Origin: Paraspadella gotoi
Lineage: Eukaryota; Chaetognatha
DNA: 64,000 bases
Assembly: GCA_051294375.1 (NCBI GenBank)
Contig: CM119269.1
Coordinates: forward strand, 11,816,809 to 11,880,808
Direction of reading: 5' to 3'
The notes beneath the pieces were generated by a model. That model was given only the letters and a program-made list of their open reading frames with translations, had not been told where the DNA came from and did no database searches. Below are positions 34,548-46,443 of this stretch, in pieces. Each line of letters opens with the position of its first letter. Position 1 is the first letter of the stretch. Position numbers and translations under genes: made by a program.

Positions 34548-35301
34548 TTCCATCGACCCCCAAGCTTCAGGCCGCCGAGCTTGAGCACATCAAAAGAGCC
34601 CTGGCGATCAATGGTTACCCTCTGTAGGCTTATGAAAAGGCTAGGTTCCGGCAGAATCTGGCTGAGGACAGTGGCCACCAAGGGGCTGTCCAAGTAGCTG
34701 CTAATGTAGGTTCAACCTCCACCCCCCCAGGAGGAAGAATGAGGCCTTGCCTTGCCTTGCCTTGCCCTTCACAGCACAACCGGGAGATAAGCAGAAGCGT
34801 CTCAAGAACGTGGGTCACTTGTCCCTCCCCTACCACCAGGGGATCACTGAATCATTGCTGTTGGTGCTAGCAAACTAGGGGATCTCCACTTCAGTGATGA
34901 CCCACGGCTCTCTACCTGAGCAATTGGTGAAACCGAAAGACAAAATCCCCAGACCAAAAACATCAGGAGCCGTCAATTGGGCAGCCTGTGCAGGGGCGGG
35001 CAACCAAGCCTGTACAGCAGCATATGTGGGCGAGACAGGCAAGTCTCTTTCAGATCGGTTCCAGCCCTATCGCGATTCAAGAGGGCATTTCCTTTCGGCA
35101 ATTGCAGAGCATGCGACGAATATGGGCCATCTGTTTAAAGAGGAAGACTGTCTTGTGCTGTCCCATGACCAAAACTGGTTTTCAAGAGGTATTAGAGAGG
35201 CGATTTACATCAAAGCCCTCGAGCCCTCTTTGAACCGTGATGAAGGACGATTTAATCAAAACTGTGGTGGAGCACCCAACGCCACCTTAACCGAATGGTG
35301 A
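34548..35301 (+). pseudogene. Penelope-like element: RT-EN linker and GIY-YIG endonuclease
   Basis: Readable blocks: LEHIKRALAINGYPL then a stop; LSLPYHQGITESLLLVLAN then a TAG; then, from about 34891, ISTSVMTHGSLPEQLVKPKD, KIPRPKTSG and the endonuclease AAYVGETGKSLSDRF, HFLSAIAEHATNMGH, RGIREAIYIKALEPSLNRD. AYVG is the GIY-YIG variant, with the catalytic Arg in SDRF and Glu in IREAIYIK. The LPY..GI.E / LVKPKD linker order is typical of Penelope-like polyproteins. At least two in-frame stops and no reverse transcriptase core are seen. Confidence 0.85.
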
Positions 35302-36102
35302 TTTCCCTCTCCCCACTCAACGGGTCAGGCGGAGGCCTCCTAGCAAGCAATGGACGTCCAATGCCTCTCCCAACCCTCGTACTGAGTGCCGCCTAAAGCG
35401 ACAGCTGCAGGAGGAGGGAGAGGAGTCTGTATTTCCTGTTTCTAAACAGGCCAGAACAGACTACCGCCCGCCTCACCATCAGGTGAGAGGAGGGCTCTCG
35501 GCAGTCTTATCAGGTCAGAGAGATATTCGAGTGGCTCTTGGCATATTTCCAGCAGGATCCTTGCCAGATCCCAACCTCTCCTACTCCACCACAATATCCT
35601 CTCAACCCATTACAAGCCAATGACCCGAGCTCATTGTTAACGCCCTTCATTTGCCCTGCCAGGGGGGGGCTAGCTCATTTTGAGCTCCTTCTCACCTTAT
35701 TTTTCCTTTACCTTTATCTTATCTATCCCTCATAACTTATTCTTCCATTTCAAATTTCTATTCTTCAATTTTTCATTATTTTAAATCTCCAATTTTCACA
35801 AACAATTATTTAATAATCTTTGTTATTATTTTAGTTTATTTCTTTTTCACTGTTGTACATGACCAAATGTATTAATTTTTTTTGTCTCTCTCTCTTCCTC
35901 TCTCTCTCTTTTCACCAAATTTCACATTTACATACTCTCCTTCCCTTCCCTCACTTTCACCTGTCCACACGTCCGACCACTGTCCTTTACTCAATTCTTT
36001 GTTGGAAGCTCTCTCTCTTTCTCTCTCTCTCTCTCTCAATCTCTCTCTCAATCTTTCTCTCTCTCCAAAGTCAATGAAAACAACTGAAAAGTTTGTGAAT
36101 TT

Positions 36103-36148
36103 CAAATGCTGATGAAGACTCGAACCCAAAGAGTCGAAAGATGTCCGT
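36103..36148 (+). ncRNA. Hammerhead ribozyme motif HH5 (right Penelope arm)
   Basis: ATG before core CTGATGA (36109), stem II GACTC/GAGTC (5 bp), GAAAG-AT-GTC, then CGTC. Stem I pairs G-C, U-G, A-U. The stem III C is changed to G, leaving one pair, so activity is doubtful although the CTGATGA and GAAA boxes are intact. Confidence 0.5.
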
Positions 36149-36190
36149 CTATTAAAATAAATCGTTGTCATAAATTCAAAAACGCTTTGT

Positions 36191-36685
36191 TTTCTCTAAA
36201 CTTAAGTATTAAACTTATAATTAAATTTAAAGGCATACGATATTATTCAAATTCGCGATTTCTCTTCAGACACTCTTTAGACGCGAGTGCGATTCCTACG
36301 TTAAACGTAACCTATCTTTTAGTCTTTTTTAGACTCACTGCTGTAGCCCCCACATGTCGAACCCGCCATCCTATAGAAAGAAAAAAAACACACATTGAGG
36401 CGGGTCGGCTAGATTGACCCTATCTACCTCTTTCTATATCGGGTCAAAAAAAAACAACAACAAAAAACAGTCACGTGACAACCGTGCTTCAACAAAAGGA
36501 TTCGCCGTCTGGATCGACCCCTTTCGGTTTTCTCTCCATCGATTATTAATTCTTTTCATTCATTTCTTTTCTTCTTTTGATTCATTCATTTCGTTTCATC
36601 GTTTTGTTTCATTCAAAGAACGACAATTGATTTCTTAGTTGACCCTAAAATTAGTCTTTTGTTCCCCGGATGAAAAAAAGTTTTC
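36191..36685. other. Spacer with one possible mini-exon
   Basis: Mostly AT-rich. On the minus strand a TTTCTTTCTATAG acceptor precedes GAT GGC GGG TTC GAC ATG TGG (DGGFDMWGLQ) and a GTGAGT donor (about 36370-36338). This would make an ~11-codon exon, perhaps upstream of the 33.5 kb gene, but nothing confirms it. The open frames at 36106-36638 are not convincing. Confidence 0.3.
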
Positions 36686-37834
36686 TTAGTCGGATCTGCT
36701 TATCAGCAGATCCCGACTCTATAATTCACTTTGTTGGTCCGTCGGTCCGCCCCCTCAATATTGTCGGGCACTAACTTATATCATGTCAGAACATTGAATT
36801 ATGATAAATTATGCAAAATGTAAATGAAGGATGTATTAATAAATCAAATAATTAATCAGTTAATTAATCAATTAGCTAATTAATTAATTAATTATTAATT
36901 AATTAGTCAATCAATCCGTCCATCCGTCCCATCTTAGCAAAAAGCTCCAATAACTCGTGATTGGCTGGTTGGATTGGAATGAAATTTTATGTGTGGGTAG
37001 GACAGTGTGAGATGAAGCTGGATATAAAGTTTCGATAGAATCGTGCGAGTGGAAATGAGTTTAAATGGAAAAAACATAAGTTGCATTTACTAAAATCTTT
37101 TTACTTATTTTAACCAATAAATACTTTATTTAATCATAATTGGATGAATAGATTTATTTGAAATTTTGTGTGTCGGTAGGGAAGTGTGTGACGAAGCTTG
37201 ATACAAAGTTTCGGTGGAAACGTACGAGTGGAAATGAGTTTAAATAAAAAAAATATGAGTCACATTTACTTGAATCTTTTTGTTTTCACGACCTTTTTAG
37301 TCCTGCAATGTTACTTATTTTAACCCATAATTACTCGAATTAATCATAATTGAATTAATAGATTGAAAAGGAAAGTGTGTGAAGAAGCTAGATATAAAGT
37401 TTTGACGAAATTGTGCCTGTGGAAATGAGTTTAAATGGAAAAAACATAATTCACATTTTCTTGAATATTTTTTATTTATGATTACTAATAAATGTTTTAA
37501 TTAATTAATTAATTAATTTGAAAAAATGATACAATTTAAAAAAATTATGCAAGTTGAAAAAATTATGCAAGTTGAAAAAATGATGCAAGTTGAAAAAATG
37601 ATGCAAGTTAAAAAAAATGATGCGAATTGTAAAAATGATGTAAATTGAAAAAATGATGAGTTGAAAAATTATGTGCGTGAAAAAAATTATACGAGTTAAA
37701 AAAATGATGCGAGTTAAAAAAATGATGCGAGTTAAAAAAATATTAAAAAAATATTGTGATTTATCATCTGATTAGCAGATTACCGCTTAATTATTGTAGG
37801 CAGATCGGACATTGTTTGCTCAAACTTGTTTTCT
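36686..37834 (-). mobile_element. Pearl/HINE-like element, copy B (complete)
   Basis: On the minus strand it starts AACAAGTTTGAGCAAACAAT (37834). The ~16-bp AACTCGCATCATTTTTTT-like array (37510-37740), four ~160 bp core units (37440 down to 36960), ATTAATTAATT low complexity in place of the ACGG array, and the tail follow. It ends in the hairpin at 36718-36686 (GGGATCTGCT / AGCAGATCC). The order matches copy A at 20113. The subterminal TCGGATCTGC recurs in the hairpin. Confidence 0.72.
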
Positions 37835-37879
37835 CGTTGGTGACTGGTCGATATATCTGACTCTAGATCTTTGAAACAG

Positions 37880-38042
37880 GTTCGTCAGACGGGATCAGCA
37901 GCCGGGATCAGCAGCCGGGATCAGCAGCCGGAATCGTCGACCGGAATGGGCAATTGGGCATCCCTCGGCATCTCTCGGAAATCCCTAATCATCTCTCGGC
38001 ATCCCTCGGCATCCCTCGGCATCGCTCGGCATCCCTCACGTC
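37880..38042. repeat. Two short minisatellites
   Basis: GGGATCAGCAGCC is repeated about three times at 37891-37928, and (CGGCATCCCT)n-type 10-mers run from 37961 to 38038. They overlap the end of the candidate exon to their right. Confidence 0.8.
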
Positions 38043-38336
38043 GTAATCTCCCGACCTTTGAAATTTTTCGTCTCGTCGGCCGTCTGCGATCGAAGATCCG
38101 AATGAGACCACGGATCTCTTTTTGTGTTCCGGAAAATTATCTGATACCCGATTATTCATTGACCATTGATTAATGAATAATGCTCCATCGAAGTCTTCAC
38201 TTGATTTTTTTTTTTGGCCGATGGAATTGTCTGGAGGATTAATTTTAGAAAATCGTCTTCCAGTCAACATTGGGATTGTCTCCTTTAAGTCGCAGCTCAC
38301 AATTTTCACAAAGGCAAAAGTCTCGTTCACGATGAT
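37989..38336 (-). CDS. Orphan exon of an unrecognised minus-strand gene
   Basis: A CTTCACCAG acceptor precedes IIVNETFAFVKIVSCDLKET, then IPMLTGRRFSKINPPDNSIG, QKKKSSEDFDGALFINQ and WSMNNR. At 38148/38147 there is a usable donor (CGG|GTATCAG). If it is not spliced there, the frame stays open through KKRSVVSFGSSIADGRRDEK into the CGGCATCCCT minisatellite and stops at 37989. Codon use and amino-acid mix look genuinely coding up to about 38148. No family is recognised, and no partner exons were found. Confidence 0.4.
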   Translation of the reverse strand: MIVNETFAFVKIVSCDLKETIPMLTGRRFSKINPPDNSIGQKKKSSEDFDGALFINQWSMNNRVSDNFPEHKKRSVVSFGSSIADGRRDEKFQRSGDYDVRDAERCRGMPRDAER

Positions 38337-38599
38337 CTGGTGAAGATTTTAGACGCATTTCCTAACCAAAAACGACTCACTTCAAGAATTAATAGTGTGA
38401 TAGTAATACTCGTAATAGAGTTTTTAATTTTACACCATTACTACATAGTTTTAATAAAACTTTTATCGCCATCATTCTTCGTTCAGCCAAAAAATATTGT
38501 ATAATATTGGAAAATATTGTATCTTTCTCTGGAGTACATCCAAATATTTTAAAGCGAGAAAGAGGGAGAGAATGAATGAATAAAGGATTGAATGTGTCA

Positions 38600-39010
38600 A
38601 GCTGAACCAATGGCTATCATTACAGCGTGACTGCTGACGGACGGGGTGTGGTCACGAATCCACAGTGCCTCAGAGTCAACCCGATAGACAATGGGTTGAT
38701 GAAGCAACACTCAAGAGAAAAGAGTGTTTGAACTGTCGACAACTAGGGGTGTTCTCCACATGAAGATGAAGAGGACGATGCACCACTGTTACAGAGGGAT
38801 TGTTGTGGGGGATGCCGGCGGGCACTGGCCGGGCTTGAGAAGCTCGAGACCCTCAGTTAACCTCACGGCTTCACGGTCGACCACAATGTTGCCCATTGTG
38901 TAGGATCTGTGAATATGAATAACGCAAGAGACGGGAACCCAATGACCTTACTGGGCTTCATATTCTCGAGTGATGTGATTATATCTTTGACAATAAATTA
39001 CACTTTATGA
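38600..39010. other. Moderately GC-rich unique block of unknown nature
   Basis: About 400 bp clearly richer in G+C than the surroundings (GCCGGCGGGCACTGGCCGGG at about 38817; CAACACTCAAGAGAAAAGAG). It ends near CTTTGACAATAAATTACAC. Stops occur in all frames and no RNA fold family is recognised. It may be the end of a retroelement. Confidence 0.4.
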
Positions 39011-39503
39011 AGTAAAGTTGTGTTACCTGTTTTGTCAAATGTCAAAATTTTATCCAACCTACCTTCTCTATAACATTTTCCTTATTTAAATATTTTTCTT
39101 TCTTCTTTTCCTTCTTTCTTCCTTTCTTTTTCTCTTTATGAAAATTTGCAAATTACTTGTTTCACTATTTTTTATTTTTCTATTTTAATATTTTAATATT
39201 TTTATGAAGGATTTAGTATTTAATCTATATTATTTATTCAAATATATATTGCTTTCTTTTTTAAAAATGTTTTATTTATCTAATAATTCAATTTGGGAAG
39301 GGGAAGTCAGTGTTGTCTTCTGGAAATAGAGGGAGCATCTATGCAACACAAGGTTAGATTACTATCTGTCCTAGTTTTCTAATAGATATCACTTTATTTC
39401 TTTATTCCTTTCTTCTTCATTCAAAACAACTAATCTTAATCTTTTTTTCTTCTCTTTTTCTTTCTTTTCTTTTTTTCTTTTCTTTTTTTTCTCTTTATTT
39501 TTT

Positions 39504-39547
<44 letters not shown>

Positions 39548-40184
39548 TTTCTCTTTCTTTCTTTTTTTTCTTTTTTTCATTATCCGCCTTGTTTGATTTC
39601 CAACCAGGGCCTATCCCCCAGATATAATATTCTTTCTCAATTCTTGGCCACACCTAAAGTTTGAGAATAAAATGCGAGTTATTAAGTAGACTAAGAATGG
39701 GGCCTTATTTTCCCAGAACGCCCCATTTTATCATAAAATATTAAATTAGGTTAATTTTTTAAATTAAATATTAAGTTAGAGGTTAGAGTTTGGGGTTAGG
39801 TTAAGATTCAAGTTAGTGATTAAGGTTAGGGATTTGGAAGCTCAAGGACTTTGTTAAGGATTTCGGTTAGAGACGAGAATTTAGGGTTAATGGTTAAGAT
39901 TAGAAATATGGATTTAAGGTTGGACTTCAAGATTAGATTAAGGATAAAGATTAAGGACAGGGATTAATTTATAAGTTTTAAAATAATTTAAGTTAATTAA
40001 TAATTATTAAGATTAAAATTAAATTCTAGGATAAACGTACAGTAACGGGGCAGTCTAGGAAAATAGAGCCATTTAACCCGGAAAAAATGAAAAAGAAAAA
40101 AAAAAAAACCAAAAAAATTAAACCAAACAAAATAAAACAAAACAGAAAACAACGTTTTTGGTTCATTTTCAAAAAAAAAAAATA

Positions 40185-40220
<36 letters not shown>
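39011..40220. repeat. AT-rich spacer with (CTTT)n and degenerate GGTTAGG-like units
   Basis: Pyrimidine-rich CTTT repeats fill 39400-39590. 39770-40000 is a loose array of GTTAGG / TTAAGGTTA-type words (for example GTTAGAGTTTGGGGTTAGG), reminiscent of degenerate telomeric sequence. 40080-40222 is A-rich with GAAA repeats. No coding evidence. Confidence 0.6.
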
Positions 40221-40327
40221 CAAAATAGTGTCCATCTGTATGAGGGATGGAGGATCAGGTAAGTCGGAAGGCAAATCCGTCTTCGAATCCTCTACTTACC
40301 CTGAAAAGAGGGAAAGGAAAGACTTAC

Positions 40328-40386
40328 CCTGTCGGGGGAGGAAGAGAACGACGGGGTTCTGGAAGAGGTCGATGTGGATCAAGGGT
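40328..40386 (-). CDS. Weak candidate exon next to an assembly gap
   Basis: A TCCTCTTTAG acceptor and a CAGG|GTAAGT donor enclose 59 nt reading PLIHIDLFQNPVVLFLPRQ. The signals are good, but the surrounding sequence is low-complexity (GGGGGTGGAAGAG repeats at 40410-40455), and an N gap follows at 40514-40561. No family or partner exon is visible. Confidence 0.2.
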
Positions 40387-40561
40387 CTAAAGAGGAAAGG
40401 GGTTGAAAGAGGGGGTGGAAGCAGGAGGTGGAAGAGGGGGTGGAAGAGGGGGCTTGAGTTAAAAAGACTTTAGAAAAAAAAAAAAAAAAATAAATCGTAG
40501 CCTAATTTCTCTTNNNNNNNNNNNNNNNNNNNNNNNNNNNNNNNNNNNNNNNNNNNNNNNN

Positions 40562-40986
<425 letters not shown>

Positions 40987-41159
40987 GCGCCGTTCGATTA
41001 ATCGATGCAGCCTCTGCTCAAAACATCCTTTCCTCGTCCTCTTGTCACAGAGGCGCCGGTCTCGAACGACGACGTGAAAGACTCACTCGATCTCACTTTA
41101 TCTCTTCCCCCACTCCACCACTCCTTCCCCTCCCTCTCTCCCCCTCTCCCCCCCCCTTA

Positions 41160-41860
41160 GCTTCGAATTCCGTTATCTCATCGCGACGACGATAACGAAG
41201 ACAGTAAATGCGACGACGATAACGAAATGAATCGAACGTCAACTTTATCGTAATCGAGGAAAACGCCGAGACGTCGACGCCACCGGCAACGGAGACGGCG
41301 ACGATAATGAGGACGACGAAGACGAAAACAACGACAATGATGAAGACGACGACGATAATGAGGACGACGAAGACGAAAACAACGACGATGATGAAGATGA
41401 CAACAATGATGATGAAGAGGACGATGAAGACGACAACAACGACGATAAAGAGAACAATGAAGATGACAACAATAATGAGGACGATGAAAATGAAAACAAC
41501 GACAATGATGAAGACGACGACGATAATGAGGACGACGATGACGAAAACAACGACGATGAAGACGACGACGATGAGGACGACGAAGACGATAACAACGACG
41601 ACGCCTTTTTCGACGGCGAGACTTAAGTTTATTCCCCTGAACGGAAACAGGAGACAACGAAGAGACGAATAAGATTCAAGAGCAGACGACAAATAGGACA
41701 ATGGCGACGTAGGGACGATGACGACGACGACGAAGACGACGACGACAACAGCGGTAATTACGACGTTCGAATTTAATTTTGAAAAGAATGACGACGACGA
41801 CGACGACGACGACGATGAAATCGTTAAAATCGTCGATGATGAAGTTCAACAAAAAAGCCG
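41160..41860 (+). repeat. GAY/GAR-codon-rich tracts (poly-Asp/Glu coding potential)
   Basis: Imperfect arrays of GACGACGATAATGAGGACG-type words (41290-41620 and 41715-41825). One plus frame reads as an uninterrupted Asp/Glu/Asn-rich stretch (DDNEDDEDENNDNDED-like) ending AFFDGET and a stop; other frames give Thr/Met/Lys or Val/Ile repeats. It has no initiation codon or splice context, so it may be a decayed microsatellite or an acidic exon. Similar tracts occur at 43340-43720. Confidence 0.5.
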
Positions 41861-41899
<39 letters not shown>

Positions 41900-41941
41900 A
41901 TGAGATGACCCTGGTCCCTAGTGTCGACACATCCCCTAGTA

Positions 41942-42025
<84 letters not shown>

Positions 42026-42120
42026 GAGAGAGTGAGAGAGAGAGAGAGAGAGAGAGGGTTGGGTGAGAGTTTTTTTTACGCTAAAAAAAATTCGTTAAAT
42101 ATTTCGATGATGATGATGAA

Positions 42121-42177
<57 letters not shown>

Positions 42178-42350
42178 AATTATAATGATGACAATGACAA
42201 GGAAAGAATAACGAATGACTGAATTAATCAACCGATACTTAAATGAATTAATGAATGAATCAATCAATAAAAAATGAATGAATGAATGAATGAATGAATG
42301 AATGAATGAATGAATGAATGAATGAATGAATGAATTAATGAATGAACGAA
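41861..42350. repeat. (CT)n, (GA)n, (GAT)n and (GAAT)n microsatellites
   Basis: CT tract 41863-41893, GA tract 41945-42057, GAT tract 42106-42176 and GAAT tract 42270-42336, separated by short unique sequence. ORFs here are repeat translations. Confidence 0.92.
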
Positions 42351-42612
42351 GCCGTCAAAGACCGAATTCATTTGTAAAAAAATCGAACCCAATTTAAATG
42401 TAATCTTTTATTTTATTCATAATTTCATTGTGCAATGTTTTTCGTCGTGATAAATAATCAATGAAATTCAGAGATGCGCGATGAAAACGAATCAGGTTTT
42501 TGTTGGAAAATCTTTATCTTAAAATAACAACAACAACGAAATTCGAGGCTTCGCTCAGTCGGACTTTATACGGCTAAGTACGACCAGTACATTATTACCT
42601 TTTTCTAACTTA

Positions 42613-43201
42613 CTATCTAGAAAAAAAGTATATAACATAATTTATTTATTCAATAAAAAGTATACAAAACATGGGTAAAACATTCTCAATATTTGGTATG
42701 CCCTTCCTCGGTTTCAACTTCTGCCTGCATTTGTCTGGGCATGCTCTCATACAGCATATTTAGGTATGACAGTGAAATGTTTTTCTACATCTTTAACGCA
42801 ATTCTTTTCAGACTCGATATTGATGTTACATGTCTTTCCCTTTTTCTAAAAGGTATAAATCCCTATACTATAATAGCACTTTTTTGAACCAAATTTTTGA
42901 ACCATTGCCAAATTAAAAAAAAATATATTAAAAAATAACTAACTCTATTCGAAATAAAAACAAATAACTAAATATCAAAAAGGAGGAAAACTAAATATAT
43001 TTTTTTTTACCATTTTTCATTTGAAGTAACAATATTATTTGGCCTGTAACTTCTAAACGATTTGACCTACAAAAAAATGGAAGGAAATTACTGAAAAGAA
43101 ATTTAATGTAGATCTGGAAACATTCTGATTTTTTTTACATCAAACAAGTTTTCGAATAGATATCTTTTATGAAAAATGTTATATACTATTTTCCTAGATA
43201 G
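42613..43201 (-). mobile_element. Degenerate Tc1-like element with TA target site
   Basis: Terminal inverted repeats CTATCTAGAAAAAAAGTATA (left) and CTATCTAGGAAAATAGTATA (right, inverted), then ACAT, with TA outside both ends. A relic of the transposase C-terminus lies inside near the left end. Length 589 bp, most of the transposase deleted. Confidence 0.85.
42686..42765 (-). pseudogene. Tc1 transposase C-terminal relic
   Basis: Minus strand: ESMPRQMQAEVETEEGHTKY followed by TGA, the characteristic SMPRR.QAVI.A.GG.TKY-type end of Tc1-like transposases. No upstream catalytic DDE region survives. Confidence 0.75.
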
Positions 43202-43357
43202 TAGTATATTTTCTTTTTTTTTTCAAAAGCTGGCAAAAGTTGTAACGAACTTTGAACGGTCCGCTCTCNNNNNNNNNNAAAGAAAAGGTGGAAAAAGACG
43301 AAATTCTTTTTTCGAGGAAAAAACAGAATCAAATTCCAGGGGGAAAATGTGGATCAC

Positions 43358-43390
<33 letters not shown>

Positions 43391-44060
43391 TCGTCGAAAA
43401 AACCGATGAAGACGACGATGACGACAAAAACGACAAGAATGATGAAGACAACGACGATGATGATGACTACGACGTCGACAACAACGACAACGAAGACGAC
43501 GACGAAGACAGCAAGAACGATGAAAACGACGACGAAGAAATGACGACGACGACGAAAAGAAAAAAAATAGTTTTGAAAAAAGGAAACAAAAGGAAGAGAA
43601 ATGGAATTGAAAAAGAAACGAGGATTCTAGACCTTTAGACGCCGAAGTTCGATCCAAGACAACGACGACGACGACGACGACGATTCACATCTCACAATCG
43701 TCGATTCTCACCGTCGTCATTCACTGAGACTCGCGACGTCCGTCTCTCTCTCTCTATCTCGCTCTCTCTTCTCTTCGCCTTACAATCGCGACCGAGAAAA
43801 ACAAAACAAAAACAAAGAAAAGAAAAAGAAAGGAAAAAAATTCAAAAAAATAATAATAAAAATGTGAAGAAGAAGAAAACATAAAAGAGAAAACCTCCTC
43901 ATCCTCTTCCTCCTCTTCCTCCTTTTCCTCTTCCTCCTCCTCCTCCTCCTTTCTCATGGTCTTCCCTTCTTTTTTTTCCCTACTCTTCTCCTCATCCTCT
44001 TCCTCCTCCAACGACTGACCTCCTCTTCTTCCTCCTCCTTCTTCTTCTTCTTCATAACAA
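43202..44060 (+). repeat. Asp-codon tract and (TCC)n region
   Basis: After an N gap (43269-43278), an open plus frame to 43638 reads GKCGSHDDDDDDDDDD, then mixed Asp/Asn/Glu/Lys, then KRKKIVLKKGNKRKRNGIEK. It is mostly (GAC)n-derived, but its basic end is not pure repeat. It could be an acidic/basic low-complexity exon; no splice partners are identified. 43660-43690 repeats (GAC)n and 43900-44060 is (TCC/TTC)n. Confidence 0.45.
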
Positions 44061-46310
44061 CAACGACGACAACAACTACCGGTAAAATCTAGGAGTGGGG
44101 TTTTTCTCCCTTCGAAGGTCGCACTATAAAATATAAAAAAAAGCGAAAAACAATATTTTTTTCATTCTTTCCTCAAATATCGCAGCTTCCCTCACTTTTC
44201 GATTTAAAAGAAAAGTTTGATTAAAAACGAAATTGACAAATTCTTATTATTTAAAACTCATCCACCGTCGAAAACTCGCGGCGCATTTGGAATCCAAAAT
44301 CTTATCAGATGAAAAAAAATGTCTTGTCGAAGGAATTGACCGGAAACTTAAGAAAAAAAAAAGAAAAAATAAATTCGCGATTTTAAGGAGAAAAAAAACT
44401 CAAATTAAATCGCGCGTTAAATTATAAACAGTAAACATTATTACGACCGAAAATATAAACAAACAAATAAAATGATAAAAATACAACAGTTAACGAGGGC
44501 AAACGCGTGATTTTTTCTCTCTCTCTCTCTCTTTCTCTCTTTCTCTCTCTCTCTCTCTGTGTCTCTCTCTCTCCTGGCCTCATCCTTGGAAAATGTCTCT
44601 CGTGCCTTAAATTCCGGACAAAATCTAAAAAAAAAGAAAGTTGAAAATTTGTGAGACTCGTCATCGAGATACGATGGAGTTCGGGAAAAAGGTGAGAGAA
44701 TGGATTTAAAAATAAATGATTTAATGCGTTTGAAAAGACGTTTAACAGTACTTTAGTTAAAAAATGATATTTCATTTATCACTGGGGTAAATTTTTTTAA
44801 AAATTGACGCTAATTTTTTTTTCAAATATTAACGACTCTAAACAACATAATAAAACTTTTATAATACAAATAAAAAAATAAAAAATAGAAATAAAACGAA
44901 CAAATTAGAAAAAATACGAAAAAATATTAAGAAAATTTATAAAAAAAATATTTAAAAAAAATGTATGTCAACTCGATTTTCTGCGCCAATTTTCCAATTT
45001 GTTTTTCCTGCTGTGGATTTTGGCCAAAAATTCGACTCGAGAAAAAAAACATCGAAAATAAAAAGAAAGTTGAGTCTTTCTTTTCTTTTCTTTTCTTTTC
45101 TTTTCTTTTCTTTTCTTTTCTTTTCTTTTCTTTTCTTTTCTTTTCTCTCTCCCAAGGCAGTGATTGAGTGGAGCATGCATAGTTTGCTTACTCGGAACTT
45201 TTATTTAACTAAGCTATGCGCGGCGTGCATACTATGTAAAAATGTACGACTATTGTCCGAAGGTTGAAGTGAAGGGAACTTGCTTGGAACTATGGTGCCA
45301 AAAAAAACTATACAATCGTTGGATAGCAATTAACAAATTTCATACTAAAATTAAATATATTTCAGAATTAATTTCTTAGTAGATGCTATGTAATGTCATA
45401 TAAGGCTAATAAAAATATAACACTATCGAAATAGTGGATTTTATTCGTTATCAAGGATGTAAATTAAATATATTTTAGCTTTTTCTTATGAAAAAAAATG
45501 TTTCCTCGGATATTCCTTCATATTTTTAACTGTTTAATATATTAACAATGACAATTACATTTTAAGTTTTAATTAATTTTTCACTCTTTTTTTGCTCAAG
45601 TTGAAAAAAAAATTAGGTCAATGAAGAAAACTGGTAAGAATTGTGTACGTGACTTCCTGGATTAACTTTTATATTGCGTAAAACTCATTCATAAACTTTG
45701 CAATTATTTTACAAAAACTTTGAGTTCGTCACGAAGAGATTATCTCTGGGATTCGAGTCTCGTGAAGGCAAATCTTTTTTTTAATAGTTTTGATTTATAT
45801 TTTTTTTTATTCTTCAATTTTTTTGATTATGTTTTGTTAAAATTTTTGTGATTGAACTTAAATTAACCTTTACTTACTCTTAACTTAATCTTCGTTTTCT
45901 TCTTAGAATAATTATTTGTATCTTTTAATTTTAAATTTTTAAATTCTCTAATATGAAAATTTGCAAAATTACTTATTACACTATTTTCTATTTTTATATT
46001 CTATAATGGTTTTACTATTTAATCTATATCATGTTTTGATTTTTTTAAATATACTCTTTTTTATTCATTTTTCTTTCTCATCCCCAAGGATTCACTCGGA
46101 GCTAAATAATGAGTTGAGGGTAAATACTCCCCCGCTTTAACTCCCCCCTGTCCCTCCCTCCTTCCCTCCCCCCCGCCGCCCCGCTATCCCAGCCTGTGAG
46201 GGATAAATCCCAACGTCCCGCCCTTTTTTTACCTGGAGAAAAAAAAGAGCGGGAAGAATCCGAAGCTCTCTCGCTCTCTCTCTCTCTTTTCCTCAAAAAA
46301 ATAAACACTG

Positions 46311-46315
<5 letters not shown>
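44061..46315. other. AT-rich gene-poor stretch
   Basis: Contains (CT)n at 44516-44572, (TTTTC)n at 45078-45146 and a C/T-rich segment at 46130-46190. An unremarkable ORF at 44233-44427 is Lys-rich without domain features. I see no gene. Confidence 0.6.
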
Positions 46316-46343
<28 letters not shown>

Positions 46344-46363
46344 TTTTTTTAATAATCGTGATT

Positions 46364-46441
<78 letters not shown>
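46316..46441. repeat. (CT)n tracts
   Basis: Two CT tracts (46312-46341 and 46371-46440) interrupted by TTTTTTTTAATAATCGTGATT, immediately before the GC-rich open region. Confidence 0.93.

Positions 46442-46443
<2 letters not shown>

Larger units (their letters stand above)
33898..36190 (+). mobile_element. Penelope-like element copy with inverted arms
   Basis: A coding fragment (34548-35301) lies between inverted arms: left 33898-34545 (interrupted by a solo LTR at 34028-34313) and right about 35815-36190. Each arm contains a hammerhead-type motif, GAAAAGTTTGTGAATTTC or its complement, GA/CT tracts, TTCCAACAAAGAATTGAG and AATTTGGTGAAAAGAG or complements. Penelope-like elements typically carry such terminal repeats and hammerheads. 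The 5' reverse transcriptase part is absent, and stops interrupt the frame, so it is dead. Confidence 0.75.

Noticed and set aside
41093-41701. Val/Ile-rich and poly-Ser ORFs on the minus strand
   Set aside because: They are complementary-frame translations of the GAY-rich trinucleotide tract.
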